Positions 5,649 to 12,132 of a stretch of 13,493 bases of DNA are shown here, in pieces (positions within the stretch are counted from its first letter, which is position 1; every line of letters begins with the position of its first letter). The stretch lies in the NCBI GenBank assembly GCA_900763885.1, contig CAAFLY010000236.1, positions 1 to 13,493 of the forward strand, in the 5' to 3' direction. Under the pieces are notes generated by a model. The model ran no database searches, had not been told where the DNA came from, and saw only the letters and a program-made list of their open reading frames with translations. This DNA is from Clostridia bacterium. Lineage in GTDB: Bacteria > Bacillota > Clostridia > Oscillospirales > CAG-272. The position numbers and the translations under genes were made by a program.

Positions 5649-7727
5649 ATGCCAAGGGATTATTCGCTTGAGCGTACCCGGAACATCGGCATCATGGCGC
5701 ACATCGATGCCGGTAAGACGACCACCACGGAGCGCATTCTGTTCTACACCGGAAAGACCCATAAGATCGGCGAGACCCACGAAGGCTCCGCGACCATGGA
5801 CTGGATGGAGCAGGAACAGGAGAGAGGTATCACCATTACCTCCGCGGCTACAACCTGCTTCTGGAAGAATACCCGTATCAACATCATCGACACCCCCGGG
5901 CACGTTGACTTCACGGTTGAGGTAGAACGTTCTCTCCGCGTGCTCGATGGCTCTGTTACCGTATTCTGCGCAAAGGGCGGCGTTGAACCGCAGTCTGAAA
6001 CCGTTTGGAGACAGGCTACCAAGTACAGTGTTCCGCGTATGGCGTACGTCAACAAAATGGACATCATGGGCGCGAACTTCTATCACGTCGTTGACATGAT
6101 GAAGGAGCGTCTCAAAGCCAACGCCGTTCCGATTCAGCTTCCCGTCGGGGCTGAGGAAAGCTTCCGTGGGATCATTGACCTGATCAACATGGAAGCCGAT
6201 ATTTACTACGACGAGCTCGGCCGTGATATGCGCGTGGAGGCCATTCCGGAGGATATGCGCGGCAAGGCTGAGGAATATCGCGCCGCAATGCTGGAATCTC
6301 TCGCGGAATCCGATGAGGAATTCTTCGAGAAGTACATCGAGGGCGAGGAATTCACCACCGATGACATCAAGGCAGCGATCCGTCGTGCCACCATCGCAAA
6401 CAAATTCGTTCCCGTGATCTGCGGCACCTCGTACAAGAACAAGGGCGTACAGAAGCTCCTCGACGCGATCGTGGACTATATGCCCGCTCCGACCGACATC
6501 CCGCCGATCAAGGGTATCAATCCCGTGACCGAGGAGGAAGAGGTTCGCCATTCCTCCGATGATGAGCCCTTCGCGGCTCTGGCGTTCAAGATCATGACCG
6601 ACCCCTACGTCGGAAAGCTCTGCTTCTTCCGCGTGTATTCCGGCATGATCCAGACCGGTCAGACCGCCTACAACCCCACCAAGCGCGCCAGAGAACGGTT
6701 CGGCAGAATCCTCCAGATGCACGCCAACGATCGTAAGGACATCGACACCTGCTACGCCGGCGATATTGCCGCTGTCGTATCCGTCAAGAACACCACGACC
6801 GGCGACACCTTCTGCGACGAAAAGTACCCGATCGTCCTCGAATCCATGGAATTCCCGGAACCCGTCATCCGCGTCGCCATCGAGCCGAAAACCAAGGCCG
6901 GTGAAGAGAAGATGGGCATCGCTCTCGCCAAGCTGGCTGAAGAGGACCCGACCTTCCGCACCTACACCGACGGCGACACCGGTCAGACCATCATCGCCGG
7001 TATGGGCGAGCTCCATCTGGAGATCATCGTCGACCGCCTGCTCCGCGAATTCAAGGTGGAAGCCAACGTGGGCCGTCCCCAGGTCGCTTATAAGGAAACC
7101 ATCCGTCGTCCCGCTGAATCCGATCTCAAATACGCCCGCCAGTCCGGTGGTAAGGGTCAGTACGGTCACGTCAAGATCCGTATCGAGCCCAATGAACCCG
7201 GTGCAGGCTTCGTATTCGAGAATACCGTCGTCGGCGGCGCGATCCCGAAGGAATATATCCCCGCTGTACAGGCCGGTATCGAAAGCGCGATGCAGAACGG
7301 TGTTCTCGCCGGCTACAACGTCGTGGACGTGAAGGTCAACCTGTACGACGGTTCCTATCACGAGGTCGACTCCTCCGAAATGGCATTTAAGATCGCCGGC
7401 TCCATGGCGTTCAAGGATGCGATGCAGAAGGCCGATCCCGTCCTCACCGAGCCGATCATGAAGGTCGTCGTCGTTGTCCCGGAGGAATACATGGGCGACG
7501 TCATCGGCGACATCAACCAGAGACGCGGTCAGATCCAGTCCATGGAAAACGTCTTCGGCGCGTTCCAGATCACTGCCTTCATCCCGCTGTCCGAAATGTT
7601 CGGCTACGCTACCGTTCTTCGTTCCCGTTCCCAGGGTCGTGGTACCTACTCCATGGAGCCGGATCACTTCGCCGAGGTCCCGAAGAGCGTACACGAGTCT
7701 ATCATCAAGGCGCGCAACGGCAAGTGA
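5649..7727 (+). CDS. fusA: Translation elongation factor G
   Basis: EF-G is the GTPase that drives tRNA-mRNA translocation after peptide bond formation and, with RRF, splits post-termination ribosomes. The 692-aa protein has the full five-domain length. The G domain shows the P-loop AHIDAGKTT at 17-25, switch I RGITITSA at 59-66, DTPGH at 81-85 and NKMD at 135-138. Domain II and the C-terminal domains include the EF-G stretches KGQYGHVKIRIEP and INQRRGQIQSME. Phe88, a position altered in fusidic-acid-resistant mutants of staphylococci, is unchanged. The ribosome binding site AAGGAG at 5631-5636 lies 12 bases from the ATG, longer than is typical. An out-of-frame ATG at 5638 lies between them. 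It is the third gene of the str operon and its predicted product is soluble and ribosome-associated. Confidence 0.99.
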   Translation: MPRDYSLERTRNIGIMAHIDAGKTTTTERILFYTGKTHKIGETHEGSATMDWMEQEQERGITITSAATTCFWKNTRINIIDTPGHVDFTVEVERSLRVLDGSVTVFCAKGGVEPQSETVWRQATKYSVPRMAYVNKMDIMGANFYHVVDMMKERLKANAVPIQLPVGAEESFRGIIDLINMEADIYYDELGRDMRVEAIPEDMRGKAEEYRAAMLESLAESDEEFFEKYIEGEEFTTDDIKAAIRRATIANKFVPVICGTSYKNKGVQKLLDAIVDYMPAPTDIPPIKGINPVTEEEEVRHSSDDEPFAALAFKIMTDPYVGKLCFFRVYSGMIQTGQTAYNPTKRARERFGRILQMHANDRKDIDTCYAGDIAAVVSVKNTTTGDTFCDEKYPIVLESMEFPEPVIRVAIEPKTKAGEEKMGIALAKLAEEDPTFRTYTDGDTGQTIIAGMGELHLEIIVDRLLREFKVEANVGRPQVAYKETIRRPAESDLKYARQSGGKGQYGHVKIRIEPNEPGAGFVFENTVVGGAIPKEYIPAVQAGIESAMQNGVLAGYNVVDVKVNLYDGSYHEVDSSEMAFKIAGSMAFKDAMQKADPVLTEPIMKVVVVVPEEYMGDVIGDINQRRGQIQSMENVFGAFQITAFIPLSEMFGYATVLRSRSQGRGTYSMEPDHFAEVPKSVHESIIKARNGK

Positions 7728-7896
7728 TCCCCGAGCGCGCGCGTGCGGGTGAAGCTGCCCCATGTGCGCCGCGTCGATCCCTGTCCGACAGCGTGTCCTG
7801 CCCTATGAGATACCCTATGCGCTGTGCGTGTCCCACAAAACCGGACGCGCGCGGCAAACAATCGTATTTCCAAATCCACAAAATTTATTACATTTC

Positions 7897-7902
7897 AGGA
7901 GG
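7897..7902 (+). promoter_or_regulatory. Ribosome binding site that fixes the tuf start
   Basis: AGGAGG lies nine bases before the ATG at 7912. It rules out the longer in-frame reading from 7762, whose first 50 residues match nothing in EF-Tu. Confidence 0.9.
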
Positions 7903-7911
7903 CTTTCCAAA

Positions 7912-9117
7912 ATGGCAAAGGAAAAATTTGAACGGACAAAACCCCATGTCAACATTGGTACCATCGGCCACGTTGACCACGGTAAGACCACTCTGACTGC
8001 TGCTATCACCAAGGTTCTTGCTCTGAACGACGGTAAGGTTGAGTTCATGGCATACGACCAGATCGACAACGCTCCGGAAGAAAGAGCCCGTGGTATCACA
8101 ATCAACACCCGTCACGTTGAATACGAAACCGCTAACCGTCACTACGCGCACGTGGACTGCCCCGGCCACGCCGACTACGTTAAGAACATGATCACCGGTG
8201 CTGCTCAGATGGACGGCGCGATCCTCGTGGTTGCCGCTTCCGACGGCCCGATGCAGCAGACCCGTGAGCACATCCTGCTCGCCCGTCAGGTTGGCGTTCC
8301 GGCTATCGTTGTTTTCATGAACAAGACCGACCTCGTTGACGACGAAGAGCTTCTCGAGCTCGTTGAGATGGAAATCCGCGAGCTGCTCTCCGAGTACGAC
8401 TTCCCGGGCGACGATATTCCGATCATCCGCGGCTCCGCCCGTGTTGCTCTGGAATCCACTTCCACCGACCCGAACGCTCCCGAATACGCCTGCATCCACG
8501 AGCTCATGGACGCTGTTGACAGCTACATCCCGACCCCGGACAGAAAGGCTGACCTGCCGTTCCTGATGCCGGTTGAGGACGTATTCTCCATCACCGGCCG
8601 TGGCACCGTTGCTACGGGTAGAGTTGAGCGTGGTACCGTTAAGATGGGCGACACCGTTGAGATCATCGGTCTGACCGACGAAAGAAAGACCACCGTTATC
8701 ACCGGCGTTGAAATGTTCCGTAAGCTCCTCGACTCCGCTGAGGCTGGCGACAACGTAGGTCTGCTCCTCCGCGGCGTGGACAAGAAGGGCATTGAAAGAG
8801 GTCAGGTTCTCTGCAAGCCCGGCACCATCCATCCGCACACCAAGTTCGTTGGCCAGGTGTACGTTCTGACTGAAAAGGAAGGCGGCCGTCAGAAGCCGTT
8901 CTTCTCCGGCTACAGACCGCAGTTCTATTTCCGTACCACCGACGTTACCGGCACCATCAAGCTCCCCGAGGGCGTTGAAATGTGCCGTCCGGGCGACAAC
9001 GTAAACATGGAAGTTGAGCTCATCACCCCCATCGCTATCGAAAAGGGTCTGCGCTTCGCTATCCGTGAAGGCGGTCGTACCGTTGGTTCCGGCGTCGTTG
9101 CCGAAATCGAAGGCTAA
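7912..9117 (+). CDS. tuf: Translation elongation factor Tu
   Basis: EF-Tu delivers aminoacyl-tRNA to the ribosomal A site as a GTP complex. The product is 401 aa, slightly longer than the usual 394-400, apparently from a loop near STSTDPNAPEYAC. It begins MAKEKFERTKPHVNIGTIGH. GTPase motifs are GHVDHGKT at 19-26, DCPGH at 82-86 and NKTD at 137-140; domains II and III carry RGTVATGRVERG and GYRPQFYFRTTDVTG, and the end is GLRFAIREGGRTVGSG. Switch I reads GITINTRHVEY, with Arg67 where Ser or Ala is common. Codon choice (GTT, GCT, CGT) differs from the C/G-ending codons of the downstream genes, as expected for a very highly expressed gene. It is the last gene of the str operon, after a 184-base spacer. 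Confidence 0.99.
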   Translation: MAKEKFERTKPHVNIGTIGHVDHGKTTLTAAITKVLALNDGKVEFMAYDQIDNAPEERARGITINTRHVEYETANRHYAHVDCPGHADYVKNMITGAAQMDGAILVVAASDGPMQQTREHILLARQVGVPAIVVFMNKTDLVDDEELLELVEMEIRELLSEYDFPGDDIPIIRGSARVALESTSTDPNAPEYACIHELMDAVDSYIPTPDRKADLPFLMPVEDVFSITGRGTVATGRVERGTVKMGDTVEIIGLTDERKTTVITGVEMFRKLLDSAEAGDNVGLLLRGVDKKGIERGQVLCKPGTIHPHTKFVGQVYVLTEKEGGRQKPFFSGYRPQFYFRTTDVTGTIKLPEGVEMCRPGDNVNMEVELITPIAIEKGLRFAIREGGRTVGSGVVAEIEG

Positions 9118-9169
9118 TTGCCGTTCATACCCGTGATTTTGCCGCAGGCGAGATCCCGGAAAGACAATA

Positions 9170-9202
9170 CAAGGCTGATGGGTTTCCTGTCAGCCTTGCT
9201 TT
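9170..9202 (+). terminator. Hairpin terminator after tuf
   Basis: CAAGGCTGA at 9170-9178 pairs perfectly with TCAGCCTTG at 9190-9198. Four further pairs (two G-U, two G-C) close the stem to a TTT triloop, 13 pairs in all. Only CTTT follows, so the U tract is weak. It ends ten bases before the ribosome binding site of the next gene, so it may act as a partial terminator that lets some str-operon transcripts read through. Confidence 0.65.
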
Positions 9203-9222
9203 GCGTGTAGGAGATTAGTATC

Positions 9223-10710
9223 ATGTTCAAAAAGAATTTAGCTGTACTGCTCACCATCGCGATGCTGCTGCCGCTTGCTTCCTGTGGGAACACCGAAACG
9301 AGCGATACGCAGGACGGCACGAACCCGCAGAAGGACGCCGATACCACGATCCAGACCGAGACGGAAACCGAGTTGACAAGCGGTCTGCCGGATAAGGATC
9401 TGGGCGGGAGGGACTTCCACTTCTACGTCATGGGCATCGAGCGCAACGCCAACAACTATTCCGTCGAAATCTACTCCGCCGAACAGACCGGGGAGGTCAT
9501 CAACGACGCGGTGTACAACCGGAACATGACCCTCGCCGACAGGTACAACTTCATGATTTCCGAAACGCCGAGCGGCAGTGGTGAGGACCTCGCGTCCACC
9601 ATCAACAAGCTCGCGCAAAGCGGCGACGACACGTACCAGGTCGCGATGCTCAGCCTCATGGATTCCGCGACGATCATCCCGAAGAACGTCCTGTACGACC
9701 TGAACGAGGTGGAAAATCTCGATCTCTCGCACGATTGGTGGGACGGGACCATCGCGAAGGATCTCTCCATCGGCGGAAAGCTCTTCAACGCCATGGGCGA
9801 CATCAACATCATGGACAACAACGCCACGTGGGCGGTCTTTTTCAACAAGCAGCTCATGCAGAACAACGGCTTAGACATACCCTACGACACCGTGCGCGCG
9901 GGCAAATGGACCTACGACGCATACTACGCCATGTCGTCCGCGGTCGCACAGGATCTCGACGGCAACGGACAGATGGACGACAACGATCTGTGGGGGACGG
10001 TTGGCGCCGGCGAGAACACGTGCTTCCTCTTCTTCTCCTCCGGGGAGCATTTCATCGTGAAGGATGAGAACGATATGCCCGTGATCCAGACGCCGACCGA
10101 CCGCGTTTACGCCGTCATCGAGGAGGTGCTCCGGATCCAGCAGGACAAGACCTCCACCCTCGTGGTTGAGCGCGCGAAGAGCACCTACACAAACGTCTGG
10201 AGCGACCTCATCCGCGGCAACTTCCGCAACGATCTCGCCCTGTTCTACGTCGCGGGGCTGTTGACTTACACCCTCATGCGCGACATGGAAAGCGAGTACG
10301 GACTTCTGCCGCTGCCGAAGCTGGACGAAGCGCAGACCAACTATTGGACGACGATCAACCACGGCAACTGCTCCACGGTCACGATACCGGTCTCCAACCA
10401 GAACGTCGCCGACACCGGATTTGTTCTGGAAGCCATGGCGTTCGAGAGCATGAAGACCCTCACCCCCGCGTATTTCAACGTCGCGCTCCAGAGAAAGTAC
10501 ATGAGCGACGAGGAAAGCCGCGATATGCTGGCGATCATTCTGGAAAACCGGACCATCGATCAGTCCGTGGCGTACAACTGGGGCGGTCTGTTCGGCACGC
10601 TCTCCGGTCTGACCACGACGCAGAACGCCGATTTTGCCTCCAAATTCGCGAAGATGGAGCCGACCATGCAGACCGCGATGGATAAGTTCATCGCGAATAT
10701 CGAATCATAA
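9223..10710 (+). CDS. Extracellular solute-binding lipoprotein (ABC transporter type)
   Basis: This is a 495-aa secreted lipoprotein of the extracellular solute-binding family 1 type, which captures a nutrient (often a sugar or oligosaccharide) for an ABC importer. The N-terminus is a lipoprotein signal: MFKK, a hydrophobic stretch to residue 17, then lipobox LASC with Cys21 as the lipidation site. A Ser/Thr/Asp/Glu-rich linker follows, then the binding fold beginning around DLGGRDFHFYVMG. At 244-255 the residues DLDGNGQMDDND form a calcium-loop-like element that is common in these proteins. The start has TAGGAG at 9208-9213 nine bases upstream. No permease or ATPase genes are adjacent, so it is an orphan binding protein and its ligand cannot be told from sequence. 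It follows tuf by 105 bases with a hairpin between; a weak promoter candidate (TTGCCG 9139-9144, GACAAT 9163-9168, 18 apart) overlaps that hairpin. Confidence 0.88.
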   Translation: MFKKNLAVLLTIAMLLPLASCGNTETSDTQDGTNPQKDADTTIQTETETELTSGLPDKDLGGRDFHFYVMGIERNANNYSVEIYSAEQTGEVINDAVYNRNMTLADRYNFMISETPSGSGEDLASTINKLAQSGDDTYQVAMLSLMDSATIIPKNVLYDLNEVENLDLSHDWWDGTIAKDLSIGGKLFNAMGDINIMDNNATWAVFFNKQLMQNNGLDIPYDTVRAGKWTYDAYYAMSSAVAQDLDGNGQMDDNDLWGTVGAGENTCFLFFSSGEHFIVKDENDMPVIQTPTDRVYAVIEEVLRIQQDKTSTLVVERAKSTYTNVWSDLIRGNFRNDLALFYVAGLLTYTLMRDMESEYGLLPLPKLDEAQTNYWTTINHGNCSTVTIPVSNQNVADTGFVLEAMAFESMKTLTPAYFNVALQRKYMSDEESRDMLAIILENRTIDQSVAYNWGGLFGTLSGLTTTQNADFASKFAKMEPTMQTAMDKFIANIES

Positions 10711-10785
10711 GGAAGCGCGGGTCTGAGACCGCCTGGGGCAGCCCATGCGGCAAGGACCACGGCGCATCCGCAAGGAAACCAAAAA

Positions 10786-10914
10786 TTTCGGGGATAGGTG
10801 CAATTCCTTACCGGCGGTATAGTCCGCGAACACACGGAGTCGGCGTAATGCCATGGCGCGTGTGCCGAGCAGGTGTGATTCCTGCACCGACGGTGACAGT
10901 CCGGATGGGAGAAG
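10786..10914 (+). ncRNA. FMN riboswitch (RFN element) controlling ribU
   Basis: The conserved RFN blocks are all present in order: GGGGATAGGTGCAATTCC, then ACCGGCGGTATAGTCCGCGA, a variable arm closed by CACACG/CGTGTG, then GCAGGTGTGATTCCTGC and CCGACGGTGACAGTCCGGAT ending GGGAGAAGG. P1 would be formed by TTTC at 10786-10789 with GAAG at 10911-10914. FMN binding normally turns off riboflavin synthesis or uptake genes, and the gene behind it encodes a riboflavin transporter. I see no convincing promoter between the stop at 10710 and the aptamer. The gap 10711-11051 otherwise holds an imperfect hairpin at about 10717-10732 and the two expression-platform hairpins listed separately. Confidence 0.95.
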
Positions 10915-10972
10915 GCAGAATGCTGCCGCGCTCTGTGGTGCCTGTCGTGTGCCGCGGCGCGTGTGCAACCCA

Positions 10973-11023
10973 AAGACCCCGACGCGTGAATTTTTTCCGC
11001 CGACCGGGGTCTTCTTTCTCCTT
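10973..11023 (+). terminator. Terminator of the FMN riboswitch
   Basis: AAGACCCCG at 10973-10981 pairs perfectly with CGGGGTCTT at 11005-11013 across a 23-base loop, followed by a pyrimidine-rich tail CTTTCTCCTT at 11014-11023. The CCCCG arm is also complementary to CGGGG at 10789-10793 at the foot of the aptamer, which would allow an alternative antiterminating pairing when FMN is absent; that pairing is inference. Confidence 0.6.
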
Positions 11024-11042
11024 ATATTTTCAAATATAGGAG
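11018..11042 (+). promoter_or_regulatory. Hairpin that hides the ribU ribosome binding site
   Basis: CTCC at 11018-11021 pairs with GGAG at 11039-11042, and after a one-base bulge TATATT at 11023-11028 pairs with AATATA at 11033-11038 around a TTCA loop. GGAG is the ribU Shine-Dalgarno sequence, nine bases before the ATG, so this hairpin would block translation initiation. Its left arm overlaps the tail of the terminator just upstream. Confidence 0.55.
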
Positions 11043-11051
11043 TAATTTGTT

Positions 11052-11762
11052 ATGAATGCACAAACCAATTCGCGTGATAAGCTGAAGAAAATCGTCGCGA
11101 CCGGCGTGTTCGCCGCGTTTGCGTACATCTGCTGCGTGCTGTTCCACTTCCGCGTGTCGTTTCTCTCCTTTGAGCTGAAGGACGCGGTGATGGCGGTGGG
11201 GGCGATGAGTCTCGGGCCGATCGCGGGCGGCGCCATGGTCGTGATCGTCTGCCTCGTGGAGCTGGTCACGATCAGCTCGACCGGGGTATACGGACTGGTG
11301 ATGAATCTGCTCTCGAGCCTGACCTACGTCTGCATCGGCAGCGCGATCTACCATCGGCACCGGACCATGCGCGGGGCGATTGCCGCGACGATTGCGGCCT
11401 CTGCGGCGACGGTGCTGGTCATGATCGGCGCGAACTGCGTCATCACCCCGGCGTACATGCACGTGCAGACCGCGGACGTGGTCGCGATGATCCCGACCCT
11501 GCTCCTGCCCTTCAACGTGACCAAGACGGTTTTCAACAGCGCGGTCGTCTTTCTCCTGTACAAGCCGGTGACAGGTGCGCTGATCTCCGCCGGATTTCTG
11601 CCAAGGCGCGCGCCGATCTCTGCGGAAGTGGTACACGCACCGGCGCCGTCGGGGAAGGGGAGGGGCCGCAGGCTTCTCGTACCCGTGATCTCCGGCGTGA
11701 TCGCGGTCGCGTGCCTGCTGTACTTCTTCCTCGCGCTGAACGGCAGCTTCACGCTCCGGTGA
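11052..11762 (+). CDS. ribU: Riboflavin ECF transporter substrate-binding subunit RibU
   Basis: RibU is the membrane S component that binds riboflavin and works with a shared ECF module (EcfA, EcfA', EcfT) to import it. The 236-aa protein is strongly hydrophobic, with membrane segments near 14-33, 44-56, 57-72, 80-99, 109-131 and 143-170. RibU-like signatures are FLSFELKD at 37-44, STGVYGLVMNLLSS at 76-89 and LLLPFNVTK at 150-158. The FMN riboswitch directly upstream strongly supports riboflavin as substrate. No ECF module genes are nearby, so it presumably uses a module encoded elsewhere. Unusually, after the normal end at about 183 a basic linker (GKGRGRR) leads to an extra hydrophobic segment at 208-229, making a seventh predicted helix. 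ATAGGAG ends ten bases before the ATG. Upstream in-frame starts would read through riboswitch sequence and are rejected. Confidence 0.93.
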   Translation: MNAQTNSRDKLKKIVATGVFAAFAYICCVLFHFRVSFLSFELKDAVMAVGAMSLGPIAGGAMVVIVCLVELVTISSTGVYGLVMNLLSSLTYVCIGSAIYHRHRTMRGAIAATIAASAATVLVMIGANCVITPAYMHVQTADVVAMIPTLLLPFNVTKTVFNSAVVFLLYKPVTGALISAGFLPRRAPISAEVVHAPAPSGKGRGRRLLVPVISGVIAVACLLYFFLALNGSFTLR

Positions 11763-11795
11763 GTGGATTGCAGCGCGGCAAATGGAATTTTATGG

Positions 11796-11825
11796 GGACC
11801 GGTGGAAGACTCTGCCGGTCCTTTT
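11796..11825 (+). terminator. Intrinsic terminator after ribU
   Basis: GGACCGG at 11796-11802 pairs with CCGGTCC at 11815-11821. Four more pairs (two G-U) extend inward to an AGAC loop, and TTTT follows at 11822-11825. It lies 33 bases after the ribU stop and before the promoter of the metK unit, so it separates the two riboswitch-controlled units. Confidence 0.75.
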
Positions 11826-11881
11826 GTGCGGGGTGTTGGATTTGGGCGTAAAGTGGCGGAACAAATCGTGCAGGATGCCTA

Positions 11882-11910
11882 TTGCGGCGGATGCGGAAAT
11901 GTGGTATACT
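11882..11910 (+). promoter_or_regulatory. Promoter of the SAM riboswitch-metK unit
   Basis: The -10 box is TATACT at 11905-11910 with an extended -10 TGG at 11902-11904. A partial -35, TTGCGG, lies at 11882-11887, 17 bases upstream. The predicted start near 11917 lies about 30 bases before the aptamer. The match to the extended -10 compensates for the weak -35. Confidence 0.7.
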
Positions 11911-11948
11911 ATAGAATGAAAAATAAAGAAGTCTTCACATCCGAAACT

Positions 11949-12046
11949 TTCTTATCAAGAGCGGCGGAGGGACTGGCCCTGCGATGCCCGGCAACCTATC
12001 GAGCGGAAAAACGCGCGACAAGGTGCCAATTCCTGACAGATGAGAA
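11949..12046 (+). ncRNA. SAM-I (S-box) riboswitch controlling metK
   Basis: The hallmark S-box blocks are all visible: CTTATCAAGAGCGGCGGAGG, then GACTGGCCCTGCGATGCCCG, GGCAACC, and AAGGTGCCAATTCCTGACAG. P1 is formed by TTCTTATC at 11949-11956 with GATGAGAA at 12039-12046 (8 pairs, one G-U). S-box aptamers bind S-adenosylmethionine and switch off methionine and SAM genes. Its target here, metK, makes the ligand, so this is direct end-product feedback. The gap 11763-12132 is accounted for by the terminator, promoter, this aptamer and its expression platform. Confidence 0.97.
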
Positions 12047-12078
12047 TGGTGAATCGATGATTTTGTCCCGGTTCTCAT
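12040..12078 (+). promoter_or_regulatory. Antiterminator pairing of the SAM riboswitch
   Basis: ATGAGAA at 12040-12046, the 3' strand of P1, is a perfect 7-base complement of TTCTCAT at 12072-12078, the left arm of the terminator. The two uses exclude each other, giving the classical S-box switch: SAM-bound P1 frees the terminator arm and stops transcription. Confidence 0.8.
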
Positions 12079-12102
12079 GCTGTGCGGTATGAGAGCTTTT
12101 TT
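12070..12102 (+). terminator. Terminator of the SAM riboswitch
   Basis: GGTTCTCATGC at 12070-12080 pairs with GTATGAGAGCT at 12087-12097 (11 pairs, some G-U) around a 6-base loop, followed by a T run at 12097-12102. This is a well-formed intrinsic terminator 30 bases before metK. Confidence 0.88.
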
Positions 12103-12132
12103 ATTGGAAATTGTACCCATTTTGGAGGAGTT

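Noticed and set aside
5638..5925. Alternative start and frame at 5638 near fusA
   Set aside because: The frame differs from EF-G and overlaps its conserved G domain, so it is a shadow.
7762..7911. A 50-residue N-terminal extension of EF-Tu from the ATG at 7762
   Set aside because: The extension has no EF-Tu similarity, and AGGAGG at 7897-7902 precedes the conserved MAKEKFERTKPH start at 7912.
9952..9987. Calcium-loop-like DLDGNGQMDDND read as a dockerin or EF-hand domain
   Set aside because: There is a single loop without the second repeat of a dockerin, and such loops are common inside family 1 solute-binding proteins.
10848..11077. Small frames inside the FMN riboswitch region
   Set aside because: They overlap the aptamer, the terminator and the start of ribU and encode low-complexity Arg/Pro/Cys-rich products.
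11763..12092. A 109-codon frame after ribU
   Set aside because: It reads through the ribU terminator, the metK promoter and the SAM aptamer, all of which explain the sequence better.
12082..12132. A longer MetK start at 12082
   Set aside because: It lies within the SAM riboswitch terminator and has no ribosome binding site; the residues are not conserved.
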